NCBI GenBank assembly: GCA_017854855.1
Contig: JAFMGZ010000005.1
Location: 59,279 to 123,278 of the forward strand
DNA length: 64,000 nucleotides
Reading direction: 5' to 3'
Origin: Sulfitobacter sp.
GTDB lineage: Bacteria; Pseudomonadota; Alphaproteobacteria; Rhodobacterales; Rhodobacteraceae
Below are positions 44,821 to 54,172 of the stretch, in pieces. Under the pieces are notes generated by a model, which searched no databases, was not told the origin of the DNA, and saw only the letters and a program-made list of their open reading frames with translations. Position 1 is the stretch's first letter. Every line of letters starts with the position of its first letter. Position numbers and translations under genes: made by a program.

Positions 44821-45783
44821 TTATCCCAGACCGACGCGCAGGCAATCATGGATGTGCAACAGGCCCGCAGGCTTGTGGGGTGCCGCAGGGTCCACGACCA
44901 ACAGGGTGGTGATCTTGCGGGTATTCATCATGCCCACGGCCTTTTCAGCCAGCGCTTCGGGGCCGATCGTGACGGGGTTGCGCGTCATCACATCACGGGC
45001 TTTCAGTGACATCAGCCCGTCCATGTGCCGGCTCAAATCGCCAAGCGTGATGATACCGGTCAGACAGCCATCGGTGTCGGTCACCCCTGTCACGCCAAAA
45101 CCCTTGCTCCCAATCTCGGCCAGGGCCTTGGGCATATCGTCGTCTTCACCGACCAGCGGGATCGCAACGCCCTTGTGCATCAGGTCAGCAACAAGGCTTA
45201 GCTGTGCGCCCAGTTTGCCGCCGGGGTGGAAGTTGCGAAAATGTTCTGCGGTGAAATCGCGATGCTCCATCAATGCCACGGCCAGCGCATCGCCCATGGC
45301 CAGCGTCATCGTGGTGGAGGAGGTGGGCACAACGCCGGTGGTGCAGGCCTCTGCGACCTGGGGCAGGGCAAGGATGACATCAGATTGCCGGCCCAGGCTG
45401 CTGTCAGGGCGACTGGTCAGCCCAATCAGCGGAATTTCATAGCGCCGCGAATAGGCGATCAGATTGATCAGCTCTGGGGCCTCGCCAGAGTTGGAAATGG
45501 CCAGTACCACGTCATCGCGGGTGATCATGCCCAGGTCACCATGGTTCGCCTCAGCCGGATGTACGAATTGCGCGGGCGTGCCGGTGCTGGCCAGGGTCGC
45601 TGCGATCTTGTTGGCGATATGGCCGGATTTGCCAATGCCCGTCACGATCACGCGGCCCTTGGTGGCGCGCATCAGGTCAATCGCCATGCGAAACCGGTCG
45701 TCCAGACCATCCGCCAATGTATTAAGGGCGGCGGCTTCGGCGCGGATCACGCGGGCGGCTGTATCAATGAATGGGGTTCTCAT
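44821..45783 (-). CDS. kdsD: Arabinose-5-phosphate isomerase (KpsF/KdsD)
   Basis: 320 residues. N-terminal SIS sugar-isomerase domain (GIGKSGHIANKIAATLASTGT near 50, HGDLGMITRDDVVLAISNSGEAPE), and two C-terminal CBS domains (about 205-320). It converts ribulose-5-phosphate to arabinose-5-phosphate, the first step to Kdo. Together with kdsB at 32 kb, the window supplies two Kdo steps. RNase D lies upstream on the same strand, with a four-base overlap. Confidence 0.94.
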   Translation of the reverse strand: MRTPFIDTAARVIRAEAAALNTLADGLDDRFRMAIDLMRATKGRVIVTGIGKSGHIANKIAATLASTGTPAQFVHPAEANHGDLGMITRDDVVLAISNSGEAPELINLIAYSRRYEIPLIGLTSRPDSSLGRQSDVILALPQVAEACTTGVVPTSSTTMTLAMGDALAVALMEHRDFTAEHFRNFHPGGKLGAQLSLVADLMHKGVAIPLVGEDDDMPKALAEIGSKGFGVTGVTDTDGCLTGIITLGDLSRHMDGLMSLKARDVMTRNPVTIGPEALAEKAVGMMNTRKITTLLVVDPAAPHKPAGLLHIHDCLRVGLG

Positions 45784-46394
45784 GCGTGTGCAAAGATGTC
45801 CGTCTCGGGCCAGCCATCCAGGTCAAGCCGGGCGCGCATGGGCAGAAAGTCAAAACAGGCCTGCGCGATTTCCATCCGCCCTTCCCGGACCAGCATGCCG
45901 TTCAGTTTCTCACGCAATTGGTGCAGGTACAGAACATCGGATGCCGCATAATCAATCTGGGCTGATGTCAATGTCTCTGCCCCCCAATCGCTGGATTGCT
46001 GCTGCTTGGAAATGTCGATGCCCAGCAGCTCTTGCAACAGCTTGGCCAGACCATGACGGTCCGTGTAGGTGCGGACAAGGCGGCTGGCGATCTTGGTGCA
46101 ATAGACGGGTGCTGTGACAGCACCAAAGGCATTCAGCATCGCCGCAATGTCAAACCGGCCGAAATGGAACAGCTTGAGCACGTCAGGGTCTTCTAACAGA
46201 CGGCACAGGTTTGGGGCCTCTGTTTGCCCTTTGGCGACTTGCACCAGATGGGCATTCCCGTCCCCGCCGGACAGCTGGATCACACACAGGCGGTCCCGGT
46301 GCGGATGCAGCCCCATGGTTTCACAGTCAATGGCAACCATTGGACCCAGATCAAGGTCGGCAGGCAGATCGTTTTGATACAGAAAATTTGTCAT
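45780..46394 (-). CDS. Ribonuclease D-like 3'-5' exonuclease
   Basis: Start placed at 46394 (MTNFLYQNDLP), giving 204 residues; upstream residues of the track ORF look unconserved. The DEDD exonuclease motifs are visible: AIDCETMGL (DxE) near 30, LFHFGRFDIAAML (second Asp), and YAASDVLYLHQL (third Asp, Tyr). It is shorter than Escherichia coli Rnd (about 375) because the HRDC domains are absent, as is common in alphaproteobacteria. It probably trims RNA 3' ends. Confidence 0.88.
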   Translation of the reverse strand: MTNFLYQNDLPADLDLGPMVAIDCETMGLHPHRDRLCVIQLSGGDGNAHLVQVAKGQTEAPNLCRLLEDPDVLKLFHFGRFDIAAMLNAFGAVTAPVYCTKIASRLVRTYTDRHGLAKLLQELLGIDISKQQQSSDWGAETLTSAQIDYAASDVLYLHQLREKLNGMLVREGRMEIAQACFDFLPMRARLDLDGWPETDIFAHA

Positions 46395-46449
46395 GGCCAA
46401 CGCTATAGCCTGCATCTGCGCTTTGGGAAAGCGGGTGTTCCATTCGGCC

Positions 46450-47241
46450 TCAGGCGGCAGCGCGGGCCTGTTCAATCGCGTCCAGACCGGGGCGGGGATA
46501 ATGCGTTAAGAAGCGATGGACCAGCAGGTGGCACCGATGGCCGGGCCAATCTGGGTCCACCAGCGGCGCGGGCAGGGCCGGATGTTTCAGGATCAGACGA
46601 CGCCAATTATGCACGATCAAGCAGCGCAATACCGCTATTTCGACTGGCGAAAGGTCATTTTGGGCGGGCAAAGCCTGATCCAGGTATTCCAGCCTTGTCA
46701 GCAGATCGGCATAGCCTTGGCGCAGGGTTTCAGGCTGTGCCTGCAGGCGCAACCAATCGGGCACATCGCCACCGGGCAGGCGTATGGCGTCACCGGGAAC
46801 GCCTGCCGCTGCCGGGCCAACATAGATGCGCGCCATGATCTGGGCAAAACCGGCAACCGCCATCGATTCGCTTTCGTCTTGTTCGGTGCCGGATGTCACG
46901 ACCAGCTGCCATGCCTGCTGTGGCTGATCGGGGTCCGCGTAGATGCGCGGACTGGCTGCGGCGCTTTCGGCGCGGCCCTTGGCGCTGAGCATGTGCTGAC
47001 TGATCCGTCCGGATTTCCGTGAGGTGATCCAGCCGTCATTGCGCAACCGGTGCAGCGCCACGCGTGCGGCTTCCGGCTTGATCCGAAGTCCCTGCATGAT
47101 CGCCGACAGCACAGGACCATCTACCGATTGCCCCTCTTCCTGCGCCAGATCGCCAAAGAGGCTGATCATCAACGACCAGACCCGCCCCCCGCCAAGATCG
47201 CGCAGGCCCTCCGTAAGGTCTATGAACCGGTCAGTGGGCAT
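46450..47241 (-). CDS. paaX: PaaX-family phenylacetate-responsive repressor
   Basis: 263 residues. The N-terminal winged helix (about 20-90) includes IMQGLRIKPEAARVALHRLRNDGWI, as in PaaX proteins. The rest matches the family, ending in FLTHYPRPGL. PaaX represses paa genes until phenylacetyl-CoA binds it. The start overlaps the paaZ stop by 11 bases, so the repressor is made from the operon it should control, which would give negative feedback. In Escherichia coli paaX instead has its own promoter. Confidence 0.9.
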   Translation of the reverse strand: MPTDRFIDLTEGLRDLGGGRVWSLMISLFGDLAQEEGQSVDGPVLSAIMQGLRIKPEAARVALHRLRNDGWITSRKSGRISQHMLSAKGRAESAAASPRIYADPDQPQQAWQLVVTSGTEQDESESMAVAGFAQIMARIYVGPAAAGVPGDAIRLPGGDVPDWLRLQAQPETLRQGYADLLTRLEYLDQALPAQNDLSPVEIAVLRCLIVHNWRRLILKHPALPAPLVDPDWPGHRCHLLVHRFLTHYPRPGLDAIEQARAAA

Positions 47242-49255
47242 TCATCGTCAACAATTCATACTCGGCCGCAGCTTCGTCATTTTGATTATAGAGCGTCACA
47301 TGCCAGCGCACCTCGCCATATTCATCATTGCGGGGGGTTTTCTGTTTCACCGTCAGGCGGACACGAATGCTGTCTCCTGCGGCGACAGGTGCCATGAAAC
47401 GCAGGTTGTCCAGACCGGTATTGGCCAAGACAGGCCCCGGATCAGGCTGCACGAACAGACCCGCCGCAAAGCTGAGCAAGAGATAACCGTGGGCCACGCG
47501 ACCAGGAAAGAAAGGGTTCGCCTTGGCGGCTTCTTCGTCCATATGGGCGTAAAACGTGTCACCCGTGAAATGGGCAAAGGTTTCGATATCCTCCAGCGTC
47601 ACTTGTCGTGACGCAGAGTTGAACGTCTCACCCAGATCAAGGTCGCCGAAGGTTCGGGTAAAGGGGTGGTCGCGGTCTGAAATCTCAACCGCGCCGGGCA
47701 CCCATTGCTGGCCGATGGCGGTCAGAATATCGGGGCTGCCCTGAATGGCGGTGCGCTGCATGTAATGCATGACGCCGCGGATGCCGCCCAATTCCTCGCC
47801 ACCGCCTGCCCGGCCCGGACCGCCATGCACCATATGGGGCAGGGGCGCGCCGTGGCCCGTGGCCTCGGCCATGGAGGTGCGGTTGTTGAAATAGAGCCTG
47901 CCATGGAAGGCCGCGGCCCCCAGCGTGACCTCGCGGGCGACATCGCCGTCATTGGTGATGACAGAGGCCACAAGCGATCCTTGCCCCTTGTTCAGCAGTT
48001 GGATGGCATGGGGCAGGTCGCGATAGGGCATGATGGTTGAGACAGGGCCGAAGGCTTCGGTGTCGTGCACGCGCAGGGCAGTGTCAGGATCGGCGCAGTG
48101 AAACAGCATTGGCGGGACAAAGGCCCCTTTGTCCTTGTCTGCACCTTCAACGGCAAAGCTGTCGGGGTCGCCAAATACCCGCTCCGCTTCGGCCCCGATC
48201 AAGGCGGCCTTGGCCAGGACATCGCGTTTCTGGCTGGCCGAGACAAGCGCACCCATGCGGGTGCTCTCCAGCCTTGGGTTACCGATTGCCGTCTTTGCCA
48301 GACGCGCGCTGATCGCGGCGATCACGGCATCGACCTGCGCCTGCGGCACCATGATGCGGCGGATGGCGGTGCATTTCTGACCTGCCTTGGCGGTCATCTC
48401 GCGCTGGACTTCTTTGACGAACAGATCGAACTCGGGCGTGCCGGGTGTGGCATCCGGCCCCAGAACCGAGGCGTTCAAACTGTCCTGTTCCGACGCAAAG
48501 CGCACAGAATGTTGCATCAATCTGGGATTGCCCCGCAGCATCAGCGCGGTGTCGGCAGAGCCGGTAAAGGCCACGGCATCCTGACATTCCAGATGGTCCA
48601 GCATGTCGCCCAGCCCGCCACTGACCAATTGCAATGCGCCCTCGGGCAACAGCCCGCTATCCAGCATCATGCGCACGCAGGCCTCTGTCACGTAACAGGT
48701 GGCGGTTGCGGGTTTGACGATGGCTGGCACACCGGCCAGTAGCGTCGGGGCCAGTTTTTCCAACATCCCCCAAACTGGAAAGTTGAAAGCGTTGATATGC
48801 ACGGCGACCCCCTGCAAGGGCGTGCAGATGTGACGGCCCATAAAGGCACCCGTGCGGCCCAGCTGTTCGGGCGGACCGTCCAGATAGACATGGCCATCTG
48901 GCATTTCACGGCGGCCCTTGGCGGCAAAGACCATCATCGTGCCGATCCCGCCATCCACATCGATCTTGTGATCGCTGAGCGTGGCACCGGTGTCATAGCT
49001 CAGATCATAAAGCGCCTGTTTGCGTTCCATGAGATACAGCGCGACGGCCTTCAGCATCTTTGCACGATCATGAAACGTCATCTTGCGCAGGGCAGGGCCG
49101 CCGACCTCGCGGGCATGGCCCAGCATCGATTGGACGTTCAGCGCGTCATTCCCTGCGGTCGCGATCACCTCGCCAGTGATGGCGCTGGCGATGTTGCGGG
49201 CACCAGAACCAGAGGCAATCCATTGACCGGCGGCAAAGCTTTGTACGTCGAGCAT
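47231..49255 (-). CDS. paaZ: Bifunctional oxepin-CoA hydrolase / 3-oxo-5,6-dehydrosuberyl-CoA semialdehyde dehydrogenase PaaZ
   Basis: 674 residues. Residues about 1-515 are an aldehyde dehydrogenase (AFNFPVWGMLEKLAPTLLAGVPAIVKPATATCYVTE; catalytic cysteine in GQKCTAIRR). Residues about 535-674 are a MaoC-like hydratase (FAHFTGDTFYAHMDEEAAKANPFFPGRVAHGYLLLSFAAGLF) with the Asp/His pair. The two ends open the oxepin ring and oxidise the aldehyde. It is next to last in the paa operon and about full length. Confidence 0.95.
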   Translation of the reverse strand: MLDVQSFAAGQWIASGSGARNIASAITGEVIATAGNDALNVQSMLGHAREVGGPALRKMTFHDRAKMLKAVALYLMERKQALYDLSYDTGATLSDHKIDVDGGIGTMMVFAAKGRREMPDGHVYLDGPPEQLGRTGAFMGRHICTPLQGVAVHINAFNFPVWGMLEKLAPTLLAGVPAIVKPATATCYVTEACVRMMLDSGLLPEGALQLVSGGLGDMLDHLECQDAVAFTGSADTALMLRGNPRLMQHSVRFASEQDSLNASVLGPDATPGTPEFDLFVKEVQREMTAKAGQKCTAIRRIMVPQAQVDAVIAAISARLAKTAIGNPRLESTRMGALVSASQKRDVLAKAALIGAEAERVFGDPDSFAVEGADKDKGAFVPPMLFHCADPDTALRVHDTEAFGPVSTIMPYRDLPHAIQLLNKGQGSLVASVITNDGDVAREVTLGAAAFHGRLYFNNRTSMAEATGHGAPLPHMVHGGPGRAGGGEELGGIRGVMHYMQRTAIQGSPDILTAIGQQWVPGAVEISDRDHPFTRTFGDLDLGETFNSASRQVTLEDIETFAHFTGDTFYAHMDEEAAKANPFFPGRVAHGYLLLSFAAGLFVQPDPGPVLANTGLDNLRFMAPVAAGDSIRVRLTVKQKTPRNDEYGEVRWHVTLYNQNDEAAAEYELLTMNAH

Positions 49256-49264
49256 GGGCTCTCC

Positions 49265-50329
49265 TTAATGGGTGTCGTAGTCGATGATCAGTTTATCGGT
49301 CAGTGGATAGGACTGGCAGGACAGGACATAGCCGCGCTCCACCTCGTAATCCTCAAGCGCGTGGTTGCTGATCATCTCAACCTCGCCTTCGATCACTTTG
49401 CACATACAGGTTGAACAAACGCCCGCCTTGCAGGCAAAGGGCGCATCCTGACCGTTCTCCAGCGCGGCATCCAGCACTGACTGTCCTTTTGACATTTCGA
49501 ATGTGCGCTGGGCCCCTTCGATGATGACGGTCAGTTCCGTGCCTTTTTGCCCCTCGCTGCGTGCAGCCATTGCCTGTTTGGCCAACTGGCCTTGCTGGCT
49601 TTCGCTGAACAGCTCAGACTTGATCTGATCAGGCTCTAACCTGTGGGTTTTCAGGCTGTCCGCGATGGCCAGCATCATCGGTTCCGGCCCGCAGATAAAG
49701 GCTGTGGTGACCGTGCTGACGTCGATCCACTGTTTGAACAGGGCGGTGCATTTTTCCTGATCCACACGACCAGTGAACAGGTCGATGTCCTGGCCGGACT
49801 CAAGCATATGAATGATCGTCAACCGGCCCATGTAGTGGTTCTTGAGATCCTCCAGTTCCTCGCGGAACATGATCGTGTTCACGGCGCGGTTGGCATAGAC
49901 CAGCGTAAAGGTGGACAGCGGTTCACGTTTCAGCACGGTCTTGAGGATCGACAGCACCGGCGTGATGCCAGAGCCACCGGCAAAGCCAAGGTAGTTCTTG
50001 GCGCGATCAGGCTCTATCGCGGTGAAAAACTTGCCTTGGGGCGGCATGGCTTGCAGCGTGTCACCGACCTTGAGCACGGTATTGGCGAAGGTGGAGAATG
50101 CGCCGCCATCGACACGTTTGATGCCGACCTGTAGTTTGCCGTCGTCCAGCCCCGCGCAGATCGAATAGTTGCGGCGCAATTCGGTCCCGTCGAAATCCTG
50201 CTTGAAGGTCAGATATTGGCCTTGGGTAAAGGCGAAATCATCTGGGTTCTCGGGGGCAAGGGTCAGGACAACCGCATCGCGGATGGTGTGGTGGATATCG
50301 GTGACTGTTACGGGGTGAAACTGGCTCAT
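49265..50329 (-). CDS. paaE: Phenylacetyl-CoA 1,2-epoxidase reductase subunit PaaE
   Basis: 354 residues. An FAD-binding domain (TFKQDFDGTELRRNYSICAG) is followed by an NAD(P)-binding domain (LGFAGGSGITPVLSILKTVL, AFICGPEPMMLAI). A C-terminal plant-type [2Fe-2S] ferredoxin domain has CKAGVCSTCMCKV and a last cysteine in YVLSCQSYP. It passes electrons from NADPH to PaaABC. It might also serve the reductase-less Rieske oxygenase at 55 kb, but nothing in the sequence shows that. Confidence 0.95.
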   Translation of the reverse strand: MSQFHPVTVTDIHHTIRDAVVLTLAPENPDDFAFTQGQYLTFKQDFDGTELRRNYSICAGLDDGKLQVGIKRVDGGAFSTFANTVLKVGDTLQAMPPQGKFFTAIEPDRAKNYLGFAGGSGITPVLSILKTVLKREPLSTFTLVYANRAVNTIMFREELEDLKNHYMGRLTIIHMLESGQDIDLFTGRVDQEKCTALFKQWIDVSTVTTAFICGPEPMMLAIADSLKTHRLEPDQIKSELFSESQQGQLAKQAMAARSEGQKGTELTVIIEGAQRTFEMSKGQSVLDAALENGQDAPFACKAGVCSTCMCKVIEGEVEMISNHALEDYEVERGYVLSCQSYPLTDKLIIDYDTH

Positions 50330-50338
50330 CTCAGCGCC

Positions 50339-50806
50339 TCAAATACATTTGAAATAATCGAAGGGTTCCATGCAATCCGTACAGCGCCACTGCGCCTTGC
50401 AGGGGGTTGATCCGAATTGGCTGATCTTTTCCACAGCGCTTGATTTACATCGGGGGCAGTGCTGCGGCCCGCCTGCTGGTTGCGGCGGGGCGATGCCGTA
50501 GTCTTCCAGCTTGGCGCGGCCCGCCTCGCTGAGCCAATCGGTCGTCCATGCCGGAGAGAGCTGGCGTTTCAGCGTCAGCTTTTCGATGCCGTGGCCGCGC
50601 AAGGCGGTTTCAATATCCAGATTGATAATGCTGGTTGCCGGGCAGCCCGAATAGGTCGGCGTGACGGTGACCACCAGCGTATCCTCTTCCCATGACACAT
50701 CGCGGATGATGCCCAGATCGGTCAGAGAGATGACCGGAATTTCCGGATCCGGCACGGCAGAAAGCCAATCCCAAACAGTCTCTAATGTGGGTTTTTCGGT
50801 TACCAT
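50339..50806 (-). CDS. paaD: Phenylacetyl-CoA epoxidase assembly subunit PaaD
   Basis: Start taken at 50806 (ATG inside the paaC end), giving 155 residues; the track start at 50836 lies deeper in paaC. The N-terminal MIP18/DUF59 domain (PEIPVISLTDLGIIRDV, VTPTYSGCPATSIINLDIETALRGHG) is followed by a four-cysteine region (CPRCKSSAV ... CTDCMEPFDYFKC). PaaD is thought to help mature the iron centres. It overlaps paaC by seven bases. Confidence 0.92.
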   Translation of the reverse strand: MVTEKPTLETVWDWLSAVPDPEIPVISLTDLGIIRDVSWEEDTLVVTVTPTYSGCPATSIINLDIETALRGHGIEKLTLKRQLSPAWTTDWLSEAGRAKLEDYGIAPPQPAGGPQHCPRCKSSAVEKISQFGSTPCKAQWRCTDCMEPFDYFKCI

Positions 50807-51555
50807 GTCGCATCCGGATAGGCGCGTTGCAGCCATTGCATCTGGGTCAGCATATGACCCAGATGTTCGCTGTGCCGCGCGCCTGTCTTGCCACCCTTAT
50901 GGGCGAAATCATCGGCCGGCTTTGTCAGCGTCGCCTCGCCCAGCACCTGGGCCAGATGCGCATCAAAAGCGGGGCGCAATGTGGTAGGATCAGGGGCGAT
51001 CCCCTGGGCCACCATGGCGGCGTCCACATCATCAGACAAGAACATCTCACCCACATAAGGATAGAGCCTATCAAGGGCTTTTTGCATGCGATCATGGCTT
51101 TCTTCGGTGCCGTCGCCCAGCCCAATCACCGTGTCGGTAGACCGCTCCAGATGATAGGTGACTTCCTTGACCGACTTTTCCGCAATTGCTGCGATCTGTT
51201 CATTGGACGATGACATCAGCGCCTTAAGATAGGACAGATGCCAGCTGTCAAACAGGAACTGGCGCATCATGGTCTGGCCGAAATCCCCGTTGGGTTGTTC
51301 CACCAGCAGGACATTGCGAAAGTCCCAGACGTCGCGGTGAAAGGCCAGCCTGTCCGCATCGCGGCCCTGTCCCTCAACCTCGCCCGCCAAACCAAGCCAA
51401 AGCTGGGTCTGGCCGATCAAATCCAGCGCTACATTGGCCAGCGCGATGTCTTCTTCCAGCACCGGGGCCACGCCGCACCATTCAGAGACGCGGTGGCCGA
51501 GTACCAGTGTGTTGTCGCCCAAACGGCAGAGGAATTCGAAGAGGGGATCGCTCAC
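50800..51555 (-). CDS. paaC: Phenylacetyl-CoA epoxidase structural subunit PaaC
   Basis: 251 residues. A ferritin-like four-helix protein related to PaaA that lacks a complete di-iron site and pairs with PaaA. Visible blocks are LGHRVSEWCGVAPVLEEDIALANVALDLIGQTQ, RNVLLVEQPNGDFGQTMMRQFLFDSW, and the C-terminal LGHMLTQMQWLQRAYPDATW. It starts four bases inside the paaB stop (overlap), and its order matches other paa operons. Confidence 0.94.
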   Translation of the reverse strand: MSDPLFEFLCRLGDNTLVLGHRVSEWCGVAPVLEEDIALANVALDLIGQTQLWLGLAGEVEGQGRDADRLAFHRDVWDFRNVLLVEQPNGDFGQTMMRQFLFDSWHLSYLKALMSSSNEQIAAIAEKSVKEVTYHLERSTDTVIGLGDGTEESHDRMQKALDRLYPYVGEMFLSDDVDAAMVAQGIAPDPTTLRPAFDAHLAQVLGEATLTKPADDFAHKGGKTGARHSEHLGHMLTQMQWLQRAYPDATW

Positions 51556-51842
51556 ATTGTCCCCACTTCGTCAGGGATGTCATAGAAGGTCGGGTGACGG
51601 TAGACCTTGTCGTTGGCTGGCTCATAAAGCGAGCCTTTCTCCTCGGGCGAGGAGGCAGCGATGTTTGAGGCTTCAACGGCCCAGATGCTGACGCCTTCGT
51701 TGCGGCGGGTATAGACGTCGCGGGCGTTCTTGATCGCCATTTCGGCGTCTGCTGCATGCAGGGACCCCACATGACGGTGGCTCAGCCCGTGCTGTCCACG
51801 GATAAATATTTCCCACAGGGGCCATTCGGTTTTTGCGTTCAT
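51552..51842 (-). CDS. paaB: Phenylacetyl-CoA epoxidase subunit PaaB
   Basis: The ATG at 51842 (MNAKTEWPLWEIFIRG, 96 residues) has GGAG eight bases upstream; the track ATG at 51848 has it too close. The rest (LSHRHVGSLHAADAEMAIKNARDVYTRRNEGVSIWAVEA) is the typical PaaB sequence. PaaB bridges the PaaAC heterodimers into a larger complex. It sits directly between paaA and paaC, with no gap to speak of. Confidence 0.94.
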   Translation of the reverse strand: MNAKTEWPLWEIFIRGQHGLSHRHVGSLHAADAEMAIKNARDVYTRRNEGVSIWAVEASNIAASSPEEKGSLYEPANDKVYRHPTFYDIPDEVGTM

Positions 51843-51847
51843 GATCA

Positions 51848-52840
51848 TTACTCCGCTGCCAGTTTGGCGGCACGTTTCTTGGCCGCATGGGCCATCAGAC
51901 CCTCACGGACCCAAGCGCCGTCATCCCAGGCCTTGTTGCGCGCCTCAAGCCGGTCGGTGTTGCAGGGGCCATTGCCGCGCAGCACGTCAAAGAATTCGTC
52001 CCAATCGGGCTGGGCAAAATCATAATGACCGGTGTCGGGGTTCAATTTGCAGGTCTCATCCGGAATCGTCAGGCCCAGGTATTCTGCCTGGGGTGCCGTC
52101 AGATCGACGAACTTCTGACGCAGCTCATCGTTGGAATTCATCTTGATCTTCCACGCCATGCTCTGGGCGGAATGCACTGAATCCGCGTCAGACGGGCCGA
52201 ACATCATCAGCGCCGGACCCCAGAAGCGGTTCAACGCGTCCTGCGCCATTTTGCGCTGGGCTTCAGTGCCATTGGCCATTTTCATCATGATGTCGAAACC
52301 CTGACGCTGGTGAAAGGATTCCTCTTTGCAGATCCGCACCATCGCGCGGGCATAGGGACCGTAGGATGTGCGCTGCAACGGCACCTGGTTCATGATCGCC
52401 GCACCATCAACCAGCCAGCCAACAGCGCCCATATCGGCCCAGGTTAGGGTCGGATAATTGAAGATCGAGGAATATTTCATCTTGCCCGACAGCAGGTCGC
52501 GGGTCAGTTCGTCCCGCGTCACGCCGAGGGTTTCAGCCGCGCAATAGAGGTAGAGGCCATGGCCCGCTTCGTCCTGCACTTTGGCCAGCAGGATCGCCTT
52601 GCGCTCCAATGTCGGGGCACGGGTGATCCAATTGCCTTCGGGCAACTGACCGACGATTTCGGAATGGGCATGTTGGCCGATCTGGCGGATCAGGTTCTTG
52701 CGATAGCCCTCGGGCATCCAGTCCTTGGGCTCAATCTTGCCGCCTGCATTGATGCGTTCCTGAAAGGCGCGCTCTTCGGGTTCCATTTCATCAAGGGATT
52801 TGACCCCCTGACCGGTAGACTTGATCATCTGTGCATACAT
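51848..52840 (-). CDS. paaA: Phenylacetyl-CoA 1,2-epoxidase catalytic subunit PaaA
   Basis: 330 residues. The di-iron ligands of the ferritin-like bundle are visible in [20 protein letters not shown] (E-x2-H) and [21 protein letters not shown] (second E-x2-H). It inserts one oxygen atom into the aromatic ring of phenylacetyl-CoA with electrons from PaaE. PaaG, PaaH, PaaF and PaaK are not in the window, so the pathway is incomplete here. Confidence 0.96.
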   Translation of the reverse strand: MYAQMIKSTGQGVKSLDEMEPEERAFQERINAGGKIEPKDWMPEGYRKNLIRQIGQHAHSEIVGQLPEGNWITRAPTLERKAILLAKVQDEAGHGLYLYCAAETLGVTRDELTRDLLSGKMKYSSIFNYPTLTWADMGAVGWLVDGAAIMNQVPLQRTSYGPYARAMVRICKEESFHQRQGFDIMMKMANGTEAQRKMAQDALNRFWGPALMMFGPSDADSVHSAQSMAWKIKMNSNDELRQKFVDLTAPQAEYLGLTIPDETCKLNPDTGHYDFAQPDWDEFFDVLRGNGPCNTDRLEARNKAWDDGAWVREGLMAHAAKKRAAKLAAE

Positions 52841-52870
52841 TGGATCGGTCCTTTCGGGATGGTTGACGGG

Positions 52871-54073
52871 TTAGACGCGTTCAAGGATCAGGGCGACGCC
52901 CTGGCCCACGCCCACACACATGGTGCACAGGGCATAGCGGCCGCCGGTGCGTTGCAGCTGCAGCGCAGCTGTCATCACCAGACGGGCACCGGACATGCCC
53001 AAGGGGTGACCGATGGCAATGGCACCGCCGTTGGCATTCACATGGGGGGCATCATCGGGTACGCCGAGGGCGCGCAGGGTTGCGATGCCCTGAGATGCGA
53101 ATGCTTCGTTCAGTTCGATCACATCCATTTGGGCGGCGGTCAGACCGGCGCGCGCCAGAACCTTTTGACAGGCGGGGATCGGGCCGATGCCCATGACGCG
53201 CGGTTCAACACCAGCGGCCGAGATGCCGACAACACGGGCGATCGGGGTCAGGTTGTGGTCCTTGGCGGCCTGTTCATTGGCCAAGAGCATCGCCGCCGCG
53301 CCATCGTTTACGCCCGAGGCATTGCCGGCTGTTACTGTCAGGTCGGGACCGTTGATGCCACGCAGTTTGGTTAGGGCTTCGACAGTAGTGCCGGGCCGAG
53401 GGTGTTCGTCGCGGTCCACGATGATCGGGTCACCCTTGCGCTGCGGGATGGTGACGGGCGCAATCTCGGACGCGAAAATGCCAGCCGCATCTGCTGCCGC
53501 CCAGCGTTGCTGGGAACGCAGCGCGAAAGCGTCCTGGTCGGCGCGGCTGACTTCGTAATCCTCGGCCACGTTGTCGGCCGTCTGGGGCATTGAATCGACG
53601 CCGTATTTCGCCTTCATCGCGGGGTTGATGAAACGCCAGCCGATGGTGGTGTCATAGACGGCATTGTTGCGGGAAAAGGCGGTGTCGGCCTTGGGCATCA
53701 CAAATGGGGCGCGGGTCATGCTTTCGACACCGCCGGCGATGGCCAGGTCGATATCACCCGCCTTGATCGCGCGCGCGGCGGCACCGACAGCGTCCATGCC
53801 AGAGGCACAAAGGCGGTTGATCGTGGCCCCCGGGACATCGACGGGAAGCCCTGCCAAAAGTGCCGCCATACGCGCCACGTTCCGGTTATCTTCGCCCGCC
53901 TGATTGGCGCAGCCCATGATCACATCATCGACGCGCGACCAATCCACATCGGGGTTGCGGGCCATCAGCGCGGCAATCGGTACCGCCGCCAGATCATCGG
54001 CCCGAACGGAAGCAAGCGCCCCACCAAACCGTCCAATTGGTGTCCGCTGCGCATCGCAGATAAATGCTGTCAT
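52871..54073 (-). CDS. paaJ: 3-oxoadipyl-CoA / 3-oxo-5,6-dehydrosuberyl-CoA thiolase
   Basis: 400 residues. Thiolase signatures: [18 protein letters not shown] with the acylated cysteine near 90, [24 protein letters not shown], and CVGVGQG with the second cysteine near 387. It cleaves the 3-oxo intermediates of phenylacetate degradation with CoA and could equally serve the beta-ketoadipate pathway (PcaF); the operon context favours PaaJ. It is the first gene of the minus-strand paa operon, 30 bases before paaA. Confidence 0.9.
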   Translation of the reverse strand: MTAFICDAQRTPIGRFGGALASVRADDLAAVPIAALMARNPDVDWSRVDDVIMGCANQAGEDNRNVARMAALLAGLPVDVPGATINRLCASGMDAVGAAARAIKAGDIDLAIAGGVESMTRAPFVMPKADTAFSRNNAVYDTTIGWRFINPAMKAKYGVDSMPQTADNVAEDYEVSRADQDAFALRSQQRWAAADAAGIFASEIAPVTIPQRKGDPIIVDRDEHPRPGTTVEALTKLRGINGPDLTVTAGNASGVNDGAAAMLLANEQAAKDHNLTPIARVVGISAAGVEPRVMGIGPIPACQKVLARAGLTAAQMDVIELNEAFASQGIATLRALGVPDDAPHVNANGGAIAIGHPLGMSGARLVMTAALQLQRTGGRYALCTMCVGVGQGVALILERV

Positions 54074-54134
54074 GACTCACTCCCTAAGCTTTGAACAATG
54101 CTAGAGGAGCTGGGGGTCTAAAACAAGAAAAATG

Positions 54135-54147
54135 TTACGGATTGTAA
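54135..54147. promoter_or_regulatory. Candidate operator upstream of paaJ
   Basis: TTAC-GGATT-GTAA, a short perfect inverted repeat 62 bases upstream of the paaJ start. It could be a regulator site, but it is too short to assign to PaaX. Confidence 0.25.
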
Positions 54148-54172
54148 TTCTGTTTCCAGATTTGGTAACGCT

